Below, piece after piece: positions 35,761 to 49,500 of a DNA stretch of 64,000 bases. The stretch's first letter is position 1. Each line of letters begins with the position of its first letter. This stretch comes from Allacma fusca (taxonomy: Eukaryota > Arthropoda > Collembola > Symphypleona > Sminthuridae): NCBI GenBank assembly GCA_947179485.1, contig OX359248.1, positions 33,613,378 through 33,677,377 on the forward strand, in the 5' to 3' direction. The notes under the pieces were generated by a model. It saw nothing but the letters and a program-made list of their open reading frames with translations, was not told the DNA's origin and searched no databases. A program made the position numbers and the translations under genes.

Positions 35761-38700
35761 ATGGCTACTGGTAAACTACCCAAAGGAGTTCAAGTGGTCA
35801 ATCCAGTAGCGACGATGGCGAGTAGAAGTAAGCAACGGAAACGTCAAGAGTTTCAATTAGAAAATCTTCCTCACGTCGTACTGGACAAAATTTTGGCATG
35901 TCTCTCACCTGAAGACCTCCGTAGGTTCTACCAAGTCTCCAAAGCTTGGCAAAATACTCTGGTCAGTCGGAAACGCGTAAATAGTCTAAGAGTTGATCTT
36001 GTCGAAAAAATTCGTCTCAATAAGGAAAATAGAGCCGGAGGAAATTTATTGGTGAGTATCATTTTTACTTAAACAATAATAATTATTAATCTACAGACAT
36101 TGTCTAATTATTATTTGTTATCCGAACATTATTTATTCGAATTCTGTTATTAATATGATGGTCGTACCCGTACTTATATGTATTTAGGACTCAGGACATT
36201 TGTCGTAGATATGCTATATGCTCCTTAAACATGTTTTATTAAATGAGGTAGATCATCTCCCGCGTACATAAAAATACACTCACTAATAAAGTTATTTTAA
36301 TTGATTTATTAATGCTAACTAAACAACTGTCATTTTGTTGGAAATTGTACTACATATACATGCGTGTGTCTGAGTATTCAGCGTTAAAAGTTTTAGTGAA
36401 TTCTGTCCTTTATGTGGGAGGGAAAAGAAGCATTGACTTAGGGCTAGTGTCATTCATATTAGTGTTGGTTTCTGCGAATCCCAGAAATAAGCAATCCTCA
36501 AGTGTATACATAGTAAAGTAGTGAGGCAGTGAATGAAAAGAGAGTCTGCTAAAAATGGAATGGGCGGGAAATGTGTTTGCTATGTAAGTAAGATATGACG
36601 AGCTACCAGCACCAGCTCCAGCTCTAAACGCTGTGTCGATAGTAATGATATTTCTATGGGTTATTTATTGAGCAGGTCAAAGGAGAGGCGAACGTTGGTA
36701 AAGTTTATGAGCATAGCAGCTTGAGAAAAGTACTTTTGAGATGCCGCAAGATCAATAGTACTGCAGTATGCGTAACATCATATCGGTTAGGATTTTTTTC
36801 AATGGGCAATATTTGCACATAAGACGCTATTTCGGTAATTTCTTCGTGAGTTGAATGTTGACATAAAAAGTTTCATAGATGTGGTTACAATTGCTGTTAA
36901 CATGTAGATACATAAGTGAGACATTTTAATGCAGTAGTATAGGGCTTGTTTCGCAATAGGTTTATCTCTATCGAGTTAGTGTCAAACCTTTTCAGTTTCT
37001 GTATTCAATGAAATGATAAGAAAAGAAGAGTGTGGAGTTGTGCAGGATTCTACTGATAGTTTAAAGCTAAGATAAAATGCCTGTTCCGCTCTTGCTCTCC
37101 CTGTTCGAAAGGCATACATGCTGTGTATGTGCGAATTTAACGAGCAATTTATTGTACGGTTAATATACTTACTAATATGTATACATGGAGTAATTGCATT
37201 TGAAAATGCAACGGACAACATTCGTGTTTTACACATGAGTGAAATCCATACAGATAAAGTAAATGAAGGAACTGTTTGCACTTATGTTTTAAAAAGAGTC
37301 TTTCTTTACTTGAGTGGATATTCTAAGCGGTATTGTTATATGTTGATGAAGATTCGTGTTCTTGTTGGCGGTTATGCCGGTTATACGAGATTATGTCTTG
37401 AATGTCTCTTGTTTGTTTTGGATAGTAATGTCCAGTGCAAAAACCTACATTGTAGTTTTTTGTACAGGGCTTCTCCCGTGTAGACATTTAGCTGATGAAG
37501 GTTTGTTGTATGTAATTACTATGTACCATCAGTATTGGAGACTTTAATTACATAGTTATGTGTGTTAAACTGGTGCCAGTCCATGTCTGCTATGTCCAGT
37601 TATCGTTCATTCATACCGTATCGTCTTCCTGATTAAGCATTTATCAATTTTTGCAATTTGCACATGAGAGTATCTGTACAATTGTGGAAGGTGATCCTTT
37701 AATAAAATCATATGCTTGTGGTTTACCTATTGCACTTGATGACCGTTACGGATTATCTAGTGATAACACAAAGAAACAGGGATACTTGTCGGTTAAAAAT
37801 GTAGGGACTTTAATTGGGTTATTTATATAGGTATGTACTTTGTCGAACTGTCACGAATGTACGCTTGAAGTGAATAACGCACACAAATGGATAACTAAGA
37901 TTAGAACCCCGCTGGTTCCAACCGCCACCTGACATGATGTGAATTTTGCTCTTTATACAGGAATCTGTCACTCCACACACAAAAGAGACGACAGAAGCTA
38001 GAAGTCATGACGGGAAACCTGGAAGCAGGAAATTACTTGGCCCAGTTACTAATTCTACAAGTTCAATACGTTCTGCAAGTAAACCCAGGAATTTATCAAC
38101 TCCATCAAGATCAAGAGTAATGCTTGAATATGAAGTAAGGAGCTCGAATCCATTGTCTTAACTTTGAAAATAATAATTTTAATGTTTTCTCATTGAGCTA
38201 AGATAATACAAACAAAATATGATTAGTAAAGCTATATCTAATAACTTATATTTGAAATTCAGGCAGGTAAGCACCTCCTGAAAGGACAAGTTTTATTCCG
38301 TTGCCCGGATTGTAGAAGTCCTGTTCCTTCCCCGGTGTCAACATCGTACCGCTCGTTTGGACTTCGGCAACTTTCTACTCATACTCCTAAGAAATTATCT
38401 TCTAGTTCGCCATCATTAATCTATGACTCTGGTTTTGACTCCATTGAAGTATCTACAGATTCTCATCAAGTCAGCTTCGCTGATCATTCGGAGCAAGGTG
38501 ATACGTCCACTGAAGAAATCGCCATGAGTTTTATAGCGACACCGGAACCCGGAGATCGAAGATGGAACAGCGTGGAGTCGTCACTAGCAACCCCAGATGA
38601 CGAAAGTTTTGCAAACGGCAACAACGACAACAACAAGGAACCTCAAAGCACCCAGTGTCCCAACTGCTCCCACCGATTTTGTTGTAAATGTCAATGCACA

Positions 38701-38844
38701 GCACATCCAGGTAAACCATGCAAAGAAATTGACGGTGACTCAACGTCTTCTGTTGAACCTAGTTTATGTAGAAGTGATACTAAAGATAAAAAGATGGACA
38801 GAAAGCGTTCAAAAACTGTTCTTAGACGACTTGCAAGAATTTAG
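35761..38844 (+). CDS. FBXO5: Emi1/Emi2/Rca1-like F-box inhibitor of the APC/C
   Basis: Three coding exons, 35761-36051 (splice acceptor at 35752), 37961-38134 and 38263-38844, give 348 residues from this ATG; the frame is open to the acceptor, so more N-terminus may exist. Domains: F-box about residues 35-75 (LENLPHVVLDKILACL, DLRRFYQVSKAW); KEN box 88-90; D-box RKLLGPVTN at 120-128; split zinc-binding region CPDC 169-172 and CPNC to HPGKPC 287-308; C-terminus SKTVLRRLARI, resembling the Emi1 RL tail. Emi1-type proteins block the anaphase-promoting complex as pseudosubstrates using D-box, zinc-binding region and tail, and are destroyed through a DSGxxS degron (family knowledge). Here DSGFDS lies at 210-215, inside an insert of the zinc-binding region. 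Orthology to FBXO5 versus FBXO43 is unresolved. Confidence 0.85.
36563..36571 (+). promoter_or_regulatory. E2F half-site-like motif in F-box gene intron
   Basis: GGCGGGAAA in the intron between the F-box exon and the D-box exon. A single short match, so weak. Confidence 0.2.
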
Positions 38845-41800
38845 CAAAAAGTTCTAATTTAGATTCTAGATTAATTACTATTCCTACGTCATGGGGTCTA
38901 CGACTACCAAAATTCTTCTTATTTGAAATTGATATTATGAAAATGCCTGCGTTCTTGCAAGCTCCAGAAATATTGCTATTCCATTATACTTTATGCATTT
39001 ATATAGAGAACGTTTTGCAGATAATATACTTAATTATACTGTGTAGATACTTTGAAACCTGGATTTGTATTTGACTAAATTTTTCTAAAGTCTGAGGACT
39101 GTTTACTACTTCCTGCATGTTTGTTTTTAATTTTAATGGAGAAGATATGTAATGCTTTAACAATTTTATTACCACACTTAACATTAAGAATCTTGAACAC
39201 AATTATGTAACTTACGAACTACGTGTACATACACACTGCCATCGAACAAAAGAGACTTGAAGTATATCAACGATATTGCAGTTTTTCACACTGCATTTTA
39301 TTCAAATTCTGATTATTACAGTGGTCAATTTTTAATATGCTCTCTTACAGAAAATAATTTGAGCTTATAGCAAGCATAACAAGGTAAAACAATATCGTTC
39401 AAAACGATTTTAATTTTTGGTCCTCTCTACTCGTCTGCCCTGTGCAGTAGGAAAACGAAGAAGACGCTTACAATGCATGCCGAATATGCAAGAGTACTTT
39501 GATGTTCAAATGAGCAAATGATACCCTTATTTTATAAGATAGATATTTTATATTTAAAATTATTAAATTTTATCGCGCAATTACGGTGCAAGCTCAACAA
39601 CATGGGTAGTATTTTTGTAAACTTGTGTGACCCATTTCTTATCTATTTACTATGAAATTTTAAAGATTAGAATATTTGAATTGCGATATTCAGCTAATGA
39701 AAATCATTAGTTAACTCCCTCCATGTACCATTCTGGAGTATATCGGAGGACCTAAGGTTGTAAAGCCCTTGTGCGACTTTTTAAGTATTTATAATTGCAA
39801 TGTAATATAATTGCACGTGATGAGCACAATATTTTAATGTATTATTGTTACATGTATAATAATGTTTGAGTAAGAAACTCTACTCTAGCATTAACTTTCT
39901 ACTTATTTTTAATAAGTAAATGAGCTTCTTGCTATAACTTAATTGCAACTTCGACGAACAAATTCACATGCGCCTAATTTTGAGTGCTAATTATTGTGAA
40001 TATCCTTACTCAGATTCGATGAGGGTGATCTTGAAGAAATAAGTTTTGTCAATATTGTATGAAGGTTACCTAGATGGTATGTCTTCGTGCCTTAAATGTA
40101 GTCCATAAAATTTTTACTCTCTTGAATCTAGTTGCGTATGATAAGTATTTTACTATTTGCATTTGAAACCTATCTACCTCTCTTCTGTACGATTTGTAAG
40201 ACTAAACTTATTTCTCATTTACCAGAAAGAAATAAGAGAATTTGTACATCAGGGCATAATAAAATGTGTTTAGATGCATTTATGTAGAGTATCCTTGTGT
40301 TATTTTCTTGTTTACACATACACTTAAGTATTCAAAGTAATAAATATGTTAGAGTAATAATGTGTACTTGCGAGTTTTGTATCAAAATGTATAGAATTTG
40401 TAAATTCTATTGTTATTAAATAAGTATTATTTATGTGCTCGATGTGTCGAGACATTTACCATTTGATAAACGCAATATAGAAAATACTTGTCAATTCTGT
40501 GTGAAAGAATTATTTGCAAGGGAGTTTAATGTTAGTTTTGTCTTTTCTCTGGCTAAGTAAACTGGACAAGTTGAAAAACCTGAAAAATTCTTACCTGCAA
40601 GAACAGTTTGTAGCCGTTCGGAAGATTTCCGGAATAAATTCCTTGTGGAGATCAAACACTATCTCAAAATTTTAGTTATTTTGATTTTTAATACTTTTCA
40701 ACTTTATTCTAGATACATCCATGTTTAAGGTCCAAAGTTAACTTTTATCTTAATGATAAAAATGTCGTTAAAATTGAAATACGCAGATGATCGCATCATT
40801 CTATGTCTGCTTCTGGGGTGAGTTGTATAATGGGAAGACAGACACTTTCGTCACGTAAAAAACACATAGGAAGCACCCAAAAACTCATTTTAATTTTCAT
40901 TCCTACTATTTAGCACTGATCTTTGCCTTTCTTCACAATCTTCTCATACAAAGTTGTACATTTTATCGAATTACGTAAATGGGTGTTTATGTCTAGGTGC
41001 CACTACTCATCGCTGCATACCCCACTATTACTGAATTTTCATGTAAAAAAAATCGATAACTTGTTTAAAACATATTGACTGTGTAGAATTTAATGAACGA
41101 AAGTACTCATAATGTTTATCAATGATTTATTTAATCCAACGGTTCACTCGACCCCCGAATATATTATATATGTATCTACGGATTTCAAATATTACAATGT
41201 TTTCTGTAAAACGGCGTCATTTTACTCCTAGATAGCATTTTGATTATCGCACAAGTCCCCATAGTCCGAACATTTTTAGTGTGATTAACCCTTTCCACAC
41301 ACGCATAAATTTTTCAAAACGTTTGTTCAACATCCCAATAACTTCTGCAATACTTGCTTTGTCCTGATAACAATAGCAGTTTTTACATAAAACACCTCTA
41401 TTTTTGTACATAACACATTGTGTACTCAAGTATCTATTTAAGTATGATTTTAGTTTGCATGTATAAATGTCCATATACGTATATACAGTGAATGACACAG
41501 TAAATTTATTTTAGTAACATTTAGCGATTAGATGTATGTCACGATGAGGTACTAAAGGATTTAGGGTTGCAAGAAAGTTTAGAGCCACAATGAGCACCGG
41601 CTTTGCAGCTGTACTACGAAATAGCAAAATTTATTTATAGTTATATATAAAAATGTAGAAAACAATGTCAACATAATTTTACACATGTCAGCTCGGCTGC
41701 CAATAAGCACGGTTTCATAAAACTGTTCCTGCCCATGAAAAAGGTCCCCGGAAGGTGCGCATTCTAAAAGTATTCACACAATTTACTTTACATATAATTA

Positions 41801-43597
41801 TATATATATATATAAATATATTTGATTCATATTGCAAACTAATGTAATGTCTGATGTACGTAGATACGGATGTCTTGGAATTTTATGCACCATGATTTGA
41901 CGTGCATTGTTCTTTATTTACTGTTTATGGATATACACACAATTTCTGGTCACATTGGAAACCTTTTATGCATTGGAAGAAGTGGAAAACATTGAAATCA
42001 GAACACGGTGGAGTCATATCTAACTACATATAGTAACAAGAAATAAAATAGTTTATTGTTGCCCCTCTTTATGTTTTTCACAAAAACTACTGAATGAAGT
42101 CACAAATCACAACACGGAAATTCACATGCAAAAACCCACTTGCTACACAGCACATACGAAAATATATCATGTGCTTAATAATAAACCTAAAACAAAAATG
42201 TACAGGCCATGCATCATGCACATCGCACAAGTAGATTATTTTTTCTTGTCTATTTTTTAACTCACCTTCCAACATCACATTTGAGCACACGCCGTAATAC
42301 AACGCTAGCATGCAACGGTCACAAAAATACAAGCAAACAAGTTCACACGCTGAAATATTTTTATAGCAAGATTTTTCCATTAATTATTAATATAAGGTAC
42401 AGATACAATCAAGATTATGGCAACGCCAAATTCACCAAAAGTAGCGCATTGATTCATGCGTCTCTACTACTTAACTAGTTAGCCATCGGACATCAAATCA
42501 AACACGATACTCTCTTGCTAATTTTAATTCCTTACAAGTAGCATTGAAGCACACTGTATTTTTTCCACTTAAAATGATGTCAATTTTTTTTTATCATGCA
42601 GTCCATTTGAGGTAATAATTACATTCTGAGTGGCAGTAACTTGAAAATGAAGGCAATAAATGCAAAATCAAATCACTCAAAATATAGAAAGATATTTTCT
42701 TTCGATAATCATTAAAAGTATCAGATCTTCACAAGAAAGGGAATGAACGCATTCTAAAATTCATCATCATATATATAGATAGATACCGTACACCAAGGGA
42801 ATTGTTTTCGGAAGTACAGGAAACAAAACTTAAAATATGTCATTCTTGTAGAACATTTAAAGGGATATACAAGTGATTCTCTGTATGAATAAAACAGCAG
42901 TTTGGTAATTATTATTAAAGTCAAATTTACAAAATTAGGTACAAGTGGTGTAGTGTAACATGGACACTCTTCATCTCTTAGGATTGACGGTTTCTACAAA
43001 AAATACTACCAACTACAGACTCAGCATTACTTAATAGTATGGCCTTATTTAATTTTGTGGATTAATATTGACTGGTTCCTCTTTGCAGCTTAAAAACACT
43101 ATGGGAAGGGAAAAAAATTAATTCATGCGAGATTTCTTATCCGAACCCAAAAGGAAACGTGAAGAAGCCAATGAATGCTGAGATTCTAAAATGGGAAAAG
43201 CCAAGACAAAAACAAAAAATATTAAAATTTCATGCACCATGCACATCAACTCAAAGAGGAGCACACACTTTTACAAATTGCATGCTGCATGCATATGTAG
43301 CAAAGAAGCAAGCCTTTTGACCTTAAGACAGACTTTTTCAAGAAATTATTTTGAAGGTATATAAGGTTGGGAAGGCATTAAAATCCCTTTTTTGTCATCA
43401 TTATTGCAATTGAGTGGGAGAACCAGAGCAGGGAAACCTCAACATTTAAGATGTTGACAAATTTTCCGAGGCTGTCTTCCCATGCCCATGAGATTTTGTA
43501 CGATAGAACTTTTTAGAAACAGATTTTTTTCTGAAATAGAATTTGTAAATGTGAGTAGTTACTATGTACTGGGTTTGATGGAGAGAAAAGTAAAGTC
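38845..43597. other. 3' UTR of the F-box gene and intergenic DNA
   Basis: AATAAA-like words occur near 40258. The right end must include the 3' UTR of SMPD1, which ends its coding sequence at 43598 on the minus strand. No other gene seen. Confidence 0.5.
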
Positions 43598-46500
43598 TTA
43601 CGCGGAAGAGATGCTTCCGAAGATCATGGCCATTCTACTCTGTGGTTTGTTTGTACTAAATCCATCCCGAGAGGAACGGAGGTTTGCCGGGCGTGGTCGA
43701 CATGTTTCTTCCCTGGCATGACTTTTCCCCGATCGAGCATCACATAGTAATCTCTTCATACACTCATCATCACAGTCTGGAGCTACAGGCGAATTTTTGT
43801 TGTAAAACCTTGGAAAAATGAAATAAATTGCAATTTTGTCAATAAACAATAAAATATGCATGAGGCAATGTACCATTAAAATTATTCTTACAATAAATTA
43901 GCTTTTAGCAACGTCTAAGAGATCGTAGACGCACTTCTTTACAAATTAAAAACTTACCTATAGTACAAATTAAAAAGCCGCCTATTTTTGTACATTGACA
44001 TCACAAAGTCATCCCAATTGGTAGGACTTAGAGAACTCATTCCGTAAGCATCTCTAGCGGAGTACAATTTGTACCAGGTCAACTTAGGAGCTCTGATACG
44101 GTTAGCCTCGCCTAAATCTGTCACCCATGTCTCGTGGTCTATCACAGACTTTGTATACAAAATAGGAGATATTATTTTCAAAAATTCCAATAATATTATT
44201 AAATAAAAAAGGCAAAATACATAAAGCATCATTGATAAACTCACCCTGCTTGAAGAGCTGTAGTCCCCGTCGACGTAATAAATTCTGTAGCCCGGATTCA
44301 GATTAAAGTAAGGAGTGACGGACGGACCAATGTAGGCTACGCCAGAAGCACGGAAAGGATCTTCTTTAGGGTAGAAAAGCTCCAATTCATCGAAATGAGT
44401 GTGTCCAAAGAACTGAGCTGCAATTGTACTTTCAAACCTAAAAAAAACATTATAAACAAAGATTGTTTAATTCCCATGCTTTCAGTAGTAGATATATGAG
44501 TACACAGAAGACACTACTACAGTACATGGGAACCGTTTACTTCAAACGCATCCACACCCACCATCAGAACAATTAGCTGTCATTGTTTTACAAAACGAAT
44601 GTCCTACACGACTTTGAACTAGCATGAATCACTGATCCACATTTTTTTACTTTTCCTGCCATCCATCTCACAATACAAGACTCCATATATACACAAGTTG
44701 TTCGTTCCACTATAACAAGTTTATGAGCAGACAACATGCATTAAGAAGGTAAATGCACACAGACTAGTAGTATAATTATATTTTGGATGTTCAAGTGAAA
44801 GAATCATTAAAATAGGTTACCTTGTTACAATTCTGTAATAGTTTCGAGACCATGTAGCCATGCAATCAGAATGTCCGGGCGGGATATGGCCAATGATGTG
44901 AACTTTCTCATGAGCCAGCTCGGAGGATTGTAGTTCAAATATTAGCCATTTCAGCTCGTCTGTGGGATCTGTGCTGTTCATCAGTAACCACCTGTTTTTT
45001 AACAGAGAGATAATCCACGGTTAGTGATTTGTATGCACTTGTACCCATTTCAAGTTCAAGTCGTTGGTTGGTCATAGGAAATTGAGCCAGGGATATTTTT
45101 ATCTTACCAATTTTTATTATTGCAGTAGTTCATGTTGAGAGAGATGAGTTTGAAGCCTGGTTTAATAATAGTGGAGTAGTATGCCCCTTCCCTCAGCGTA
45201 CTCCGACTGGTTGCTGGTAACCACCGGGACCACTCTTTCTGAAGCTCGTCATATAACCAGTCGATGCTAAATCTGGGGTTCTTTACCCATGGTGGGGCAA
45301 AACTGGAATACGAGCAAAGATATCATTAATGAGCAAGTTTTAATCAAAAAATTCACCTTAGCAACTCACATTTTTTTACCCAAATTTGTAGACAGGATAT
45401 GTCATCCTATACACTCCTAGACTCATGCATGCTTAAACTTGTATTAAAATATTCTGATTTGACGTCTACAGTCAAACGATTGTAATGTCGATGGAGGAGC
45501 CGCCATCACCGTTACACCTTTCACTACATACATGTATGTATCTCCTGTACATAAAAATATCCCAGCTGGAAACCATAACAGACAATGAGTAGATACACAA
45601 ATGTCATGCTATCAACTGTGAACATAAAATCATATTCTCAGCGGAGCACATGTCTGCAAGGAGTAAATTGTAAATAATTATCTTCTCGGAAATCGTGGTC
45701 AAAATTGAGTTCCTTTAGATAGATACCTCTGTGTCTGTAGTAGACCCAGGGCGAAGCTTAACTTACTTTCAGTTCCTATTTCAAGATAACCAAATAAGAT
45801 TCTCACCTATTTACTGGAGCCCCTTCGTGATTCCCTAACGCGGGGAAAATTGGAGTCTCTGGAAAGTACTGCATGAATAAGTCAACGGTGTCTTTGATGA
45901 TTTCCAAGTTGGCTGATTTGGTTTGATTCCATACATCATGGGCTGGGATATCTCCCGTCCAAATGATATAATCGATATCCTATATTAGGACCAAGTAATA
46001 TTTGAGTGAAAAATCTTAAACTAGTACAAAATCCTGATAAGGATCCTGAGCATAACAATGAAACTAGTGTGTACTGTACTGTACGTTATCAACTAACCGG
46101 ATGGGTTCGAGAGATGTGGTCAAACATTGACTCCATTGTATTTCTTGGAGTATCACATTTACGGTAGTCTCCCCATATTCCCGCACCTAAATGCGGTCTC
46201 GGAGGAACTGGGCCACTGCTCAGACGACAACACAAGGGCTCTTTGCAGTCCGCATTTGATCCCGCTTCATAGTGAGGATCCCAATGAGTATCTGAGATCT
46301 GCAACACTTTGAGCTTCGGAGCTCCAGACTATAATAGAGGGAGTAATGAGAGGAAAAAAACGTTTAAAAAATATAACCGTATTTTGTCAACCATAGAACG
46401 GTTCTCACCGTTTTGCTGGTAAATCATGCACTAAATCACGTTTAGCAGTAACAATAATAATTATGACCACCGCACTACTACTGGCAACTACTCCTTCCAA

Positions 46501-49500
46501 TTACGTAAGGTGTGACAAAGTCTCTAGGAAAATAGCGTCATGCACTTGTAAAAAGCAGGCATTAAGGAACTACTGTGCTCCGCAATGCATGACTAATATC
46601 CACTCATGAGGAACCTCTCCGCCAATAAATCACTCTGACAATACACTGAACTTTTGAGCTAAAATAAAGGCACAAAGTCTTTGCATATCATACTAACCCA
46701 CAATTTTTATCCAAAAAAAGTACATTATCACAGCCATTGATTCAAAGCCCAGGAATGTGTTGCAATTTACAATCTAAAAAATTAATAGCCTTGCCGTTTA
46801 AGCACTGCTAAGGATAATTCCATACCACTGCCCACTGAAACCTTGCTGCAAAAGCATCCAAATAAAACATAGTAAAAGATATACAGTACTGACTTTGCAA
46901 TAATTGCATATCAAATGGAAGAACAAGCTAATTTTAAGATTTACATGCTGTAGCTATTGTTAACAAACACTAATATGCAGCTTACAATAATAATTTGCAG
47001 CTAGTCTATGCTCTACAATTATTGTAAAATATTCAAGGAGCTGTATGTATTTACATTAGCGTATATATATGAAGACACTTATTCAAGTCATTTTAGGCAT
47101 CTTGTCAAGTTTTACAGATTTTTGGGGTAAGAAAAAGATAGTGGTACCTTCGGCTCAATGTGTGCATGAACAGGGGGTTTAGGGATAGGCGGGAAGGCCA
47201 CATTCCATTGTAAATGTGGAGAGTTTTGTTTCCCGCAAGTCTCTCCGACGACAAGGGCACAAATATCATTCGAGTCGAGTATGACCCCTCGAAGAACCTC
47301 CACGACTTCGTCCTGAAAGTAAACATGGAAACTACAGAAAACATAGTGACTCATTTGACAGAGAGTGTACAGATAGGTTGACCCTCTTATCCTTTCAGAG
47401 CCAATGTTACTTGTCACATGATGCTGTCATCCCCTCATGTTATATACTTGTCAACCAATGGAATCATTAAGACAGAGTAAACATTTGGCAGTTTGCACAA
47501 CTAATCAAACTGACAGGGATGAATATAGAAAGGACCCATACATAGAAATATGAGACAAGTCCATACACTGAGCACAACAGGCTCATAAATACAGGGAAAA
47601 GTCACACACACACACACAACGGACAAATTAAACGAATGACAAGGAAAAATGTTATCAACTTACTATATAAAGATTAATGATGCCAGAGCAAACTCGCGGA
47701 GTCTGCATCTTGAGATTAATGCAAAGTTTGGTAGCAGCCAGTGAAATCTCTTCGTTGGTCCGGCCACTGTGGACGTAGTGAAATAATAGTCCCACGCCTG
47801 TAAATGTAAATCATTTAGGAATGCAAAAGTTTATCAAGACTATTCTTTTATAATGTAAAGCAAGTCATCTTTGAATGTGGACATACATATCTCATCAATA
47901 GAATAAAATTCAATTCAGGAGAACCTCTTATCAAATAATTTCTGTGGAGCTCTTTTTGAACATAGTTTCAATTTATTATCCTCCTCTGATGATCTGGTAC
48001 TTACTTCCATACATACTACAGATATCATGACCCCAAGCTTTGAGGATCCCGAAAGCATAACACTTACCATCTTGTGATAGAATCTGAGCGAAACTGAACC
48101 CTTTGAGATAGTTTATTTTAAGAAAGGCAAAATCTGTTATTCCATCCCGTAATGCTTCCCACTCGTACTCAATGACTAGTAGTATAATATATGCATATAG
48201 ATACATAATCAATTGAGAAAAAATAATACAAAGCACTTTTGTTCCTGTATATTTTCGAGAAAGTGAAAGCTAATAAAATATTTAAAGGTTGACCGTAAAC
48301 CGTAAGCCTATTACGTAGGCGCCCGTTCTCACAATATAAGTAGAGATTGCATGTATCTATATCTTGGGATTCTGAGGGAGTTGACATCCACCTGCTGTGT
48401 CAGACTTCTTTTCAGCAGCGTCAACAATGTAATCCGTCTTATCAATTGTCACCGCTACCGCAATCCCTATTATATTTACTTTAAGCTCACCACTATACTG
48501 TGTGTCTATTTTAGAGCCGGAGAGACAGATAGAGAGAGAGAGAGAGGATAGAGTCATGCGTAAGGAAATGGATGTAACAAAGAAGAATTTTCTAATCTCA
48601 GCACCCATTGACAAGGATGGGAAATATTATTTTGCACCTATTATTTCCAAAAGGACCAGAGGGAGAAGTTCATGACAAAAAGACTCAATTTTCATAAACT
48701 CCTCGAAAATTTGAGAAGGGAAAAAGATGTACTTTCAAAAATTATATTTCAACTTAAACTCCGTAGATTAACTTGGGTAGAGCAAGTTTAATGTCATTCT
48801 TTTGGATATTCACAATTTCACTGTGGATTAGTGGGTAAATAATGTAGTTTTTTTTGCATTGAAAAAAAAATGTTTCACTTTTTCCGTAGTAATGAGTACT
48901 ATGTCTAGACTGTACGCAATCAAAGTAATATGAGTCTTTTCATATTTTATTGTGAATTGAAACACAAAGAATGAGATGGTGTGTCGTGAGTGCCCACAGA
49001 AAGTGGAATCATCATCGTACATTACCATTAATCTTCCCCTCATTCCCCTGCTTTCAAGAACTTTACTAATTCCGAGTAGGGTAAATTCATTGAGTTTAAT
49101 TCCGTCCAATTTAATTACATCTCAAAGCCCAAGGCTCAGGAACTATAGTACAAAAACGCACAATAAAATTAATAACAAGTTGCAATAAGAGCAACCCTGG
49201 GCCCAAATGTGAAATGTGAAACTATATGGAGTTTAATTAAGGTGAGAAATTATTATATTTTGTAGTAATTAAGATCTTATACAAGGTTGTATGCTAATTG
49301 TGGCAGTTTCACAACCTCTGTATACGCAACGTCTTGTCAGTGACCATCGAGTCAAATTGCCCTTTAAGGAATCTGAAACTTTGGAAAGTATTGTAAAGTC
49401 AATTTTGTTTTCGTTCCTCCTAATTTTGTTTTCTTTACTCATTAGGAACCTCCAACCCCTACTACTACATACATCACTAGCCTCACTTACTTAGTTAGAG

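Noticed and set aside
37890-37930. tRNA-like phrase with GGTTCCAACC
   Set aside because: No acceptor stem, anticodon arm or B-box arrangement can be formed around it.
47976-48067. Continuation of the minus-strand frame beyond the 48068 donor ([12 protein letters not shown])
   Set aside because: Follows a perfect gtaagt donor, so more likely intron; no good downstream splice partner.
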